A stretch of DNA of 64,000 nucleotides, taken from the NCBI RefSeq assembly GCF_037975245.1, contig NC_092577.1:13757013-13821012 (forward strand), given 5' to 3'. The stretch comes from Apostichopus japonicus (lineage: Eukaryota; Echinodermata; Holothuroidea; Aspidochirotida; Stichopodidae). Position numbers and translations under genes: made by a program. The notes beneath the pieces were generated by a model. It saw only the letters and a program-made list of their open reading frames with translations, was not told the origin of the DNA and made no database searches. Numbering within the stretch: position 1 is the first letter of the stretch; the number at the start of each line of letters is the position of its first letter. Positions 62,501 to 64,000 of this stretch are shown in pieces.

Positions 62501-64000
62501 AAACAAGTCCAGAATCCACTCCAGGACCTTCATCTACATCTGGAACATCAGTATCAGGCACTTCAGTTTCTAAGGAACCAAGTACAACATCAGTAACTGG
62601 TACAAGTCCTACAGTGACTTCACATGAAACTACATCAGTATCTGAAACAAGTCCCGAATCTACTCCAGGACCTTCATCTACATCTGGAGCATCAGTATCA
62701 GGCACTTCTGTTTCTAAGGAACAAAGTACAACATCTGTAACCGGAACAAGTCCTACAGTGACTTCACATGAAACTACATCAGTATCTGAAACAAGTCCCC
62801 AATCCACTCCAGGACCTTCATCTACATCTGGAGCATCAGTATCAGGCACTTCTGTTTCTAAGGAACCAAGTACAACATATGTAACCCGAACAAGTCCTAC
62901 AGTGACCTCACATGAAACAACATCAGTATCTGAAACAAGTCCGGTATCCACTCCAGGACCTTCATCTACATCTGGATCATCAGTATCAGGCACTTCTGTT
63001 TCTAAGGAACAAAGTACAACATCTGTAACCGGTACAAGTCCTACAGTGACCTCACATGAAACTACATCAGTATCTGAAATAAGTCCGGTATCTACTCCAG
63101 GACCTTCATCTACATCTGGAACATCACTATCAGGCACGTCTGTTTCTGCGGAACCAAGTACAATATCTGTTACCGGTACAAGTCCTACAGTGACTTCACA
63201 TGAAACTACATCAGTATCTGAAACAAGTCCCGAATCCACTCCAGGACCTTCATCTACATCTGGAACATCAGTATCAGGCACTTCTGTTTCTAAGGAACCA
63301 AGTACAACATCTGTAACCCGAACAAGTCCTACAGTGACCTCACATGAAACAACATCAGTATCTGAAACAAGTCCCCAATCCACTCCAGGACCTTCATCTA
63401 CATCTGGAGCATCAGTATCAGGCACTTCTGTTTCTAAGGAACCAAGTACAACATCAGTATCTGGTACAAGTCCAACATTGACTTCACATGAAACTACATC
63501 AGTATCTGAAACAAGTCCAATATCCACTCCAGGACCTTCATCTACATCTGGAACATCAGTATCTTCAGTTTCTAAGGAACCAAGTACAACATCTGTAACC
63601 CGAACAAGTCCTACAGTGACCTCACATGAAACAACATCAGTATCTGAAACAAGTCCGGTATCCACTCCAGGACCTTCATCTACATCTGGATCATCAGTAT
63701 CAGGCACTTCTGTTTCTAAGGAACAAAGTACAACATCTGTAACCGGTACAAGTCCTACAGTGACCTCACATGAAACTACATCAGTATCTGAAATAAGTCC
63801 GGTATCCACTCCAGGACCTTCATCTACATCTGGAACATCACTATCAGGCACGTCTGTTTCTGCGGAACCAAGTACAATATCTGTAACCAGAACAAGTCCT
63901 ACAGTGACTTCACATGAAACTACATCAGTATCTGAAACAAGTCCAGAATCCACTCCAGGACCTTCATCTACATCTGGAACATCAGTATCAGGCACTTCAG
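5262..64000 (+). CDS. Mucin-like secreted glycoprotein gene, (VWD-C8-TIL)x2 plus giant Thr/Ser/Pro repeat domain, partial at both ends
   Basis: Gene-level entry. Twelve exons can be joined in frame: 5262-5500, 6621-6822, 8428-8745, 9476-9661, 11894-12106, 13859-13873, 18810-19048, 19751-19949, 20535-20861, 21726-21905, 25676-25741 and 26279 to the window edge. Every junction is phase 1 except the two inside the VWD domains, which are phase 0. All donors are GT except a probable GC donor after 25741. Domain order is VWD, C8, TIL, short Thr-rich linker, VWD, C8, TIL, short linker, then a mucin (PTS) domain. This order is known from gel-forming mucins, zonadhesin, tectorin and IgGFc-binding-type proteins. 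The 5' exons with the signal peptide and the C-terminus are not seen. Role as an extracellular mucus or matrix polymer is inferred from the domain families. No specific orthologue is claimed. Confidence 0.88.
5501..6620 (+). other. Intron within VWD domain 1
   Basis: GT-AG intron (gtaagt...ccttttcag), phase 0, AT-rich. No repeat family or RNA gene was recognised. The open frame at 6334-6546 has no support. Confidence 0.85.
6621..6822 (+). CDS. Exon: second half of VWD domain 1
   Basis: The acceptor is tccttttcag at 6611-6620 and the donor gtaagt at 6823. Length is 202 bp, phase 0 to phase 1. It encodes RPQAAIDGQLVTPPYQDDDF, then strands ending in YNYFRVVVP and TDGLCG, the usual C-terminal signature of a VWD domain. 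The family normally continues GLCGNYNG with acidic residues that bind calcium. Here the next exon gives GLCGWCG, so the NYNG loop is replaced and a CGWC pair spans the exon junction. NNTD is a potential N-glycosylation site. The paralogue is 19751-19949 (199 bp). Confidence 0.9.
7061..7432 (+). mobile_element. tRNA-derived SINE
   Basis: The 5' head has an A box (TGGTCAAGTGG, about 7072-7082) and a B box (GGTTCGAGCCC, 7116-7126) spaced as in a tRNA promoter. Then come a body with TTGTGTCCTTGGGCAAGGTG (7144-7163) and a CACCCAGGTG...AAATGGGGACCTG block (about 7187-7210), and a T-rich end. Conserved central blocks of this kind are known from widespread animal SINE superfamilies. I cannot assign the exact superfamily without a database. 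It is intronic and has no apparent effect on the coding exons. The right end is approximate. Confidence 0.8.
7838..7972 (+). repeat. Intronic direct repeat, copy 1
   Basis: Starts AATCTCACATGTAAATTCC and ends ...CACAATCAGTACCA. It matches 8270-8406 closely, with small differences such as GAGCGC versus TTGCGC. It contains the shared core GAGTGAAAAATGTTGTGTG. Confidence 0.85.
8270..8406 (+). repeat. Intronic direct repeat, copy 2, abutting an acceptor site
   Basis: Second copy of the 7838-7972 segment. After it the sequences diverge: this copy runs straight into the polypyrimidine tract and acceptor (taacattttttgcacag) of the C8 exon at 8428. Confidence 0.85.
8428..8745 (+). CDS. Exon: Cys-rich linker and C8 domain 1
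   Basis: The acceptor is ttttttgcacag and the donor gtaagt at 8746. Length is 318 bp, phase 1 to phase 1. The first 35 or so residues form a Cys-rich linker (WCGLNETNCQEDSSCCEKYL, then two more Cys) where typical relatives have the calcium-binding loop. From about residue 37 comes a C8 domain: DWCDNLFLPIFEPCW, VDPCDFYDTCTTDIC, ESCWSLEAYAMQC, GICLEWRNDTFC. The spacing of Cys and the WR..TFC ending fit the C8 family, which sits after VWD in mucins, zonadhesin and von Willebrand factor. There are several potential N-glycosylation sites (NET, NDT, NQT). The paralogue is 20535-20861. Confidence 0.93.
8746..9475 (+). other. Intron between C8 1 and TIL 1
   Basis: GT-AG intron, phase 1. It contains a TA microsatellite and a decayed LINE 3' end on the minus strand (8773-9030). 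Nothing else was recognised. Confidence 0.85.
8773..9030 (-). mobile_element. Remnant of a LINE (non-LTR retrotransposon) 3' end
   Basis: On the minus strand, one frame reads WSEVVNDRSSWRQNLW and a second, shifted by one base, continues EMDQYRREENVKKRQRRHQ to a stop near 8880. A W..VV.DR..WR block followed by an Arg/Lys-rich tail is typical of the C-terminus of endonuclease/reverse-transcriptase ORFs of LINEs. A short 3' UTR follows and ends in a TA microsatellite at 8773-8785. The element is a fragment with a frameshift. The family assignment is tentative. Confidence 0.5.
9476..9661 (+). CDS. Exon: TIL domain 1
   Basis: The acceptor is acaccccttttag (ends 9475) and the donor gtaagt at 9662. 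Length is 186 bp, phase 1 to phase 1. It encodes EECPEGKEFRECVCP, then Cys residues in TCYEDW, ENCDLDPVEGCYCPPGT and ECVPC. This is the trypsin-inhibitor-like Cys-rich fold that follows C8 in mucin and zonadhesin D assemblies. VEGCYCPPGT is the classic TIL core. The loop with DWYHGGKEN is shared in form with module 2 (DWEHGNLEE). It has a structural, disulfide-bonded role; inhibitor activity is not implied. The paralogue is 21726-21905. Confidence 0.92.
9662..11893 (+). other. Intron after TIL 1
   Basis: GT-AG intron of 2.2 kb, phase 1, AT-rich. It contains a complete TTAA-flanked MITE-like element (9991-10345). A good acceptor at about 11241-11245 followed by 11 sense codons and a stop was examined and not accepted as an exon. 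Confidence 0.85.
9991..10345 (-). mobile_element. MITE-like DNA transposon with TTAA flanks
   Basis: The left end reads TTAA-AGGCATTGAAGACTCG. The right end, on the opposite strand, reads TTAA-AGGGTGTGAAGACTCG. The two ends are therefore imperfect terminal inverted repeats of at least 16 bp, and TTAA is present on both sides as a target-site duplication. Length is about 350 bp with no transposase. TTAA targets are typical of piggyBac-type and some other DNA transposons; the superfamily is not certain. A truncated relative is at 141-386. Strand is given relative to that copy. Confidence 0.75.
11894..12106 (+). CDS. Exon: short Thr/Pro-rich mucin linker
   Basis: The acceptor is aattgctttag and the donor gtaagt at 12107. 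Length is 213 bp, phase 1 to phase 1. It encodes about 71 residues rich in Thr, Ser and Pro with no Cys, for example TTPVPSTTGTKVTSEVTSTG and PETTTSGPSSTVTTG. Dense Thr/Ser next to Pro indicates a mucin-type O-glycosylated linker separating the two VWD-C8-TIL modules. Unlike the giant exon it has no regular repeat. An overlapping minus-strand frame (11691-12086) is a shadow. Confidence 0.88.
13147..13490. mobile_element. Non-autonomous hAT-like DNA transposon
   Basis: The left end is CAGGGATGTGCCCCGC and the right end, reverse complemented, is CAGGGGTGTGCCCAGG, giving terminal inverted repeats with 12 of the first 13 bases identical. The flanking 8 bp are GATATATA and TATATATA (7 of 8 match), as expected for an 8-bp hAT target duplication. 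The CAGGG terminus also fits hAT. The body has three copies of CCGCCCAGCACT near its left end. No transposase frame is present; the open frame 13308-13703 crosses the right end and is not a gene. Confidence 0.72.
13811..13854 (+). promoter_or_regulatory. Tandem (CCCCTTTTT)n polypyrimidine tract before the microexon
   Basis: Four to five perfect tandem copies of a 9-bp pyrimidine unit run into TATAG at the acceptor of the 15-bp exon. An all-pyrimidine tract of this length should bind U2AF or PTB-type factors and may be needed to define so short an exon. The regulatory role is inferred. Confidence 0.6.
13859..13873 (+). CDS. 15-bp microexon (Ser/Pro linker)
   Basis: The acceptor is ctttttatag (ends 13858) and the donor gtaagt at 13874. 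Fifteen bases, CTCCATCACCTCCAT, enter in phase 1 and leave in phase 1, joining upstream A and downstream GT to give T-P-S-P-P-C before ECMGYGDPHY. Phase, frame and splice consensus all fit. The Cys produced at the 3' junction puts a CxC in front of the GDPH motif, as in many VWD domains. Transcript evidence would be decisive. Without this exon the 11894-12106 and 18810 exons would still join in frame, so it could also be alternatively used. Confidence 0.65.
14016..14039. repeat. G-rich low-complexity run
   Basis: GGGGTGGTGGGGAGGGGGGGGGG on the + strand. It has four or more G-runs and could in principle form a G-quadruplex, but only a sequence-level statement is possible. Confidence 0.8.
16105..16130. 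repeat. 10-bp tandem repeat (GCTGCTCCAA)
   Basis: Two perfect copies and a partial third copy. Confidence 0.85.
18581..18645. repeat. AT-rich tandem repeat (TATAAATAATAGC-like)
   Basis: Three or four imperfect copies of CTATAAATAATAGCT, interrupted by a poly-A run. Confidence 0.75.
18810..19048 (+). CDS. Exon: first half of VWD domain 2
   Basis: The acceptor is ttacttttag and the donor gtaagt at 19049. Length is 239 bp, identical to 5262-5500, phase 1 to phase 0. It encodes GECMGYGDPHYYDFNGNHFD, then CTYVLARDTSQ, a Cys in VPCVDF, and TTCPKELIVEALGHRIYM. This copy keeps the Cys of the family pattern (GNCTYVLA), which module 1 has lost (GVGTYILS). NFT is a potential N-glycosylation site. Minus-strand frames in the same place are shadows. 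Confidence 0.93.
19049..19750 (+). other. Intron within VWD domain 2
   Basis: GT-AG intron, phase 0. It contains an inverted repeat (19271-19310). Nothing else was recognised. Confidence 0.85.
19271..19310. repeat. Short inverted repeat (hairpin)
   Basis: AGGTCCAAGTA and TACTTGGACCT form a perfect 11-bp stem around an 18-base loop. It is intronic; function is unknown. Confidence 0.8.
19751..19949 (+). CDS. Exon: second half of VWD domain 2
   Basis: The acceptor is ctgttttacag and the donor gtaagc at 19950. Length is 199 bp, phase 0 to phase 1. It encodes EPHVRVDGKVKIPPLEAEDF, a hydrophobic strand (GGLFTVVYFPSIELEVRF), HYFRVVVP and TEGLCG. With the next exon it becomes GLCGNCG, so again the NYNG calcium loop is replaced and a CGNC pair spans the splice junction. 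This is the close counterpart of 6621-6822, shorter by one codon. Confidence 0.92.
19950..20534 (+). other. Intron between VWD 2 and C8 2
   Basis: GT-AG intron, phase 1, AT-rich. No repeat family recognised. Confidence 0.85.
20535..20861 (+). CDS. Exon: Cys-rich linker and C8 domain 2
   Basis: The acceptor is tctgatag and the donor gtgagt at 20862. Length is 327 bp, phase 1 to phase 1. The linker reads NCGVNDTSCEVDDTCCDWIH, then a second CC (KARCCGG) and PPPCVP. The C8 domain follows: EWCTNILQPIFEECWEFVDP, NPYIENCLTDTC, MTCWGFEQYVEEC, GVCVDWRNDTFC. The VDWRNDTFC ending is nearly identical to that of module 1. NDT and NMT are potential N-glycosylation sites. Minus-strand frames at 20495-20855 are shadows. 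Confidence 0.93.
20862..21725 (+). other. Intron between C8 2 and TIL 2
   Basis: GT-AG intron (gtgagt...tttag), phase 1. It holds a LINE/SINE-type 3' tail (20911-20988). Nothing else was recognised. Confidence 0.85.
20911..20988 (+). mobile_element. LINE/SINE-type 3' tail with TTATTA repeat
   Basis: TGTAAAGTGCCTTGAGCAG, then TTTGGCGCTATATAAGTC and an (ATT)n-like end. A GTAAAGCGCCTTGAG...GGCGCTATATAA block followed by ATT repeats is a widespread 3' end of L2/CR1-related LINEs and of the SINEs that use them in aquatic animals. Only the tail is present here. Confidence 0.6.
21726..21905 (+). CDS. Exon: TIL domain 2
   Basis: The acceptor is cttgtatgtttag and the donor gtgagt at 21906. Length is 180 bp, phase 1 to phase 1. 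It encodes WECPPGQIFRECVCPEEDPY, then TCSDWEHGNLEECHTSPVDG, CFCETGTFLDENDNCAPC. The TIL core (VDGCFCETGT) and the Cys spacing match the exon at 9476-9661. The next coding sequence is the short linker at 25676. Confidence 0.92.
21906..25675 (+). other. Intron after TIL 2
   Basis: GT-AG intron of 3.8 kb, phase 1, AT-rich. No mobile element, RNA gene or exon was recognised. Short open frames on both strands (for example 22231-22413, 23047-23283, 23734-23964) show no domain. Confidence 0.8.
25676..25741 (+). CDS. Exon: short linker before the giant exon, GC donor
   Basis: The acceptor is ctttttctgttaaag and the donor is CAAG|gcaagg at 25742. Length is 66 bp, phase 1 to phase 1. It encodes ISSTLAPVVTLTGPVKTEPQQ, a Thr/Pro-containing linker without Cys. 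No GT donor in a useful place closes the frame, but G|GCAAGG fits the known GC-AG intron class and gives the phase the next exon needs (G + GG = Gly). An alternative acceptor at tactttag (ends 25693) would start the exon 18 bp later in the same frame. Confidence 0.6.
25742..26278 (+). other. Probable GC-AG intron before the giant exon
   Basis: Starts gcaagg and ends tatcctcacag. The open frames 25900-26082 and 26030-26407 overlap it and are not supported. Confidence 0.6.
26279..64000 (+). CDS. Giant exon: Thr/Ser/Pro mucin domain of at least 12,570 residues, open to the window edge
   Basis: The acceptor is tatcctcacag (ends 26278), entering in phase 1. The frame with codons starting at 26281 (GIRTSTATEEYNTP...) has no stop in any segment I translated, including the spacers, the unique region and the last bases of the window, where it is still in phase. 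After about 120 residues of irregular Ser/Thr-rich sequence it becomes a tandem array of a 48-residue unit with 28 Ser+Thr and 5 Pro by count, almost no Met, and Cys only in the spacers. Such PTS domains are O-glycosylated on Ser/Thr and make stiff, hydrated rods. This length would be extreme even for gel-forming mucins. The C-terminal domain lies beyond the window. Long minus-strand frames opposite it are shadows. Confidence 0.9.
26640..28476 (+). repeat. PTS repeat block 1 (144-bp units, 708-bp higher-order repeat)
   Basis: The unit opens TSHETTSVSETSPESTPGP and continues with SSTSGTSVSGTSVSKEP and STTSVTGTSP. Successive starts at 26770 and 26914 give 144 bp. Some units lack 6 bp (PGSTSG instead of PGPSSTSG). 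A five-unit set carrying two such short units recurs at an offset of 708 bp (26953 and 27661). Confidence 0.92.
28477..29580 (+). repeat. Spacer S1 in the mucin domain
   Basis: About 370 residues of non-tandem Thr/Ser-rich sequence, starting after TQTSHERTTSTVSKEQ and ending before TETSETTTSVSETSPES. It includes hydrophobic patches (TPVVIVTGSV) and one Cys (TTEECETTT, Cys codon at 29290). S2 is an identical copy, and S3-S5 are close relatives. Confidence 0.9.
29581..32451 (+). repeat. PTS repeat block 2
   Basis: About 20 units of 144 bp with subtypes KEPST or KEQST, SSTSG or SFTSG, TVTSHE, TLTSQE or TVTSPE. It spans the junction of the 3,975-bp tandem duplication near 31666. Confidence 0.92.
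32452..33555 (+). repeat. Spacer S2 (copy of S1)
   Basis: Identical to S1 in every part I compared, as expected from the 3,975-bp duplication. It carries the same single Cys. Confidence 0.9.
33556..41950 (+). repeat. PTS repeat block 3, longest uninterrupted array
   Basis: About 8.4 kb of 144-bp units (around 58). It contains a 1,728-bp (12-unit) internal duplication and one unit with a 42-bp deletion at 39780. All length changes are multiples of 3, so the frame is kept. Confidence 0.92.
35880..38960 (+). repeat. 1,728-bp (12-unit) duplication within block 3
   Basis: The rare variant ACATCAGGATCTG occurs at 37033 and again 1,728 bp later at 38761, with matching unit order on both sides (for example the GTACAGAATCC units near 35896 and 37624). 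Ends are approximate. Confidence 0.75.
41951..43110 (+). repeat. Spacer S3
   Basis: Same spacer family as S1 with small changes (TSTSQTSERTTSTVSEEQ; 3-bp insertion near 42740) and an extra lead-in encoding SVSHTSISLTSTSTSVSVTS. It keeps the single Cys (ECE near 42816). Confidence 0.9.
43111..49015 (+). repeat. PTS repeat block 4
   Basis: About 41 units. Two more copies of the 42-bp-deletion unit occur near 44440 and 46990, 2,550 bp apart, and the sequence after each is a near copy of the other. Confidence 0.92.
49016..50175 (+). repeat. Spacer S4
   Basis: Near-identical to S3 at an offset of 7,065 bp. It keeps the single Cys (ECE near 49885). Confidence 0.9.
50176..52615 (+). repeat. PTS repeat block 5
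   Basis: About 17 units. The last few (from about 52380) become increasingly irregular (ACGAGC, AACTACATCAGG, TCCGTTTTTAATG) as the array grades into the unique segment. Confidence 0.9.
52616..53685 (+). CDS. Unique non-repeat segment of the giant exon
   Basis: The frame stays open through about 356 residues that are Thr/Ser-rich but not tandem. They are more varied than the rest, with aromatic and charged residues (LFPPDAVYTEITQ, ALPFHSYHTTNQ). No Cys was seen and no domain is recognised. Two strong donor-like sites lie inside (53099 and 53368). Confidence 0.8.
53686..56004 (+). repeat. PTS repeat block 6, diverged units
   Basis: About 16 units on the same 144-bp plan but with many more substitutions and short indels (PSSGTS without STSG, KGSST, SNEPST, SRISLSG). 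The array looks older or less homogenised than blocks 1-5. Confidence 0.9.
56005..57460 (+). repeat. Spacer S5 with internal 297-bp duplication
   Basis: Same spacer family as S1-S4, but the part around the Cys motif is duplicated: ACTGAAACTACAACAACTGA recurs at 56851 and 57148, 297 bp apart. S5 therefore has two ECE cysteines, near 56876 and 57173. Confidence 0.9.
57461..64000 (+). repeat. PTS repeat block 7 with 714-720 bp higher-order repeat, open to window edge
   Basis: Units continue to the last base. From about 59.7 kb a multi-unit pattern recurs, marked by ACGTCTGTTTCTGCGGAACC at 60700, 61702, 62416, 63136 and 63850 (spacings about 1002, 714, 720 and 714). Units lacking 6 bp (SVSSVSKEP) explain the departures from multiples of 144. 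Confidence 0.9.

Noticed and set aside
26157-63995. Many long minus-strand ORFs (up to 1,938 codons at 33981-39797) encoding an Asp/Val-rich 48-residue repeat
   Set aside because: They are antisense shadows of the mucin repeat. The sense codons used (ACA, TCA, AGT, GGA, GTA) happen not to create stops in the opposite frame, and the antisense frame has an ATG from each CAT. They are broken up at spacers and by single substitutions, while the sense frame stays open.
26640-64000. CRISPR array or satellite DNA
   Set aside because: The units are contiguous without spacers, are coding in one frame, and all length changes are multiples of three. This is a coding minisatellite in a mucin exon.

Overview
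The window is animal nuclear DNA. Genes are split by GT-AG introns, the non-coding DNA is AT-rich, and it carries a tRNA-derived SINE, short DNA transposons with inverted ends and a LINE remnant. Nothing resembles a bacterial operon. The domain content (VWD-C8-TIL modules followed by a Thr/Ser/Pro-rich domain) and the repeat types suit a marine invertebrate. A deuterostome such as an echinoderm is my best guess, but I cannot fix the species from sequence alone.

I see one gene, on the + strand: a secreted, mucin-like glycoprotein that is incomplete at both ends. Eleven small exons (5262-25741) encode two paralogous modules. Module 1 is VWD (5262-5500 and 6621-6822), C8 with a Cys-rich linker (8428-8745), TIL (9476-9661) and a short Thr-rich exon (11894-12106), followed by a 15-bp microexon (13859-13873). 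Module 2 is VWD (18810-19048 and 19751-19949), C8 (20535-20861), TIL (21726-21905) and a short linker exon (25676-25741) with a probable GC donor. Exon lengths and intron phases match between the modules, so a VWD-C8-TIL block was duplicated as a unit. No signal-peptide exon or promoter could be assigned in 1-5261.

From 26279 to the window edge one stop-free exon of at least 37.7 kb encodes about 12,570 residues of Thr/Ser/Pro-rich mucin domain. It is built from a 144-bp (48-residue) repeat, roughly 210 copies by length arithmetic, broken by five copies of a conserved non-repeat spacer and one unique segment (about 52616-53685). The repeats form several levels of higher-order structure: a 3,975-bp tandem duplication, a segmental duplication at 7,065 bp offset, a 1,728-bp duplication, and 708-720 bp multi-unit repeats at both ends. 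The repeat has almost no ATG, so methionine-initiated ORF searches miss the coding strand and report antisense ORFs instead; those are shadows.

The introns hold the mobile elements: a TTAA-flanked MITE-like family (141-386 truncated, 9991-10345 complete), a tRNA-derived SINE (7061-7432), a LINE 3' remnant (8773-9030), a hAT-like element with inverted ends (13147-13490) and a LINE/SINE-type 3' tail (20911-20988). The encoded protein is predicted to be an extracellular, heavily O-glycosylated polymer with disulfide-rich N-terminal modules, for example in mucus or a body-surface coat.
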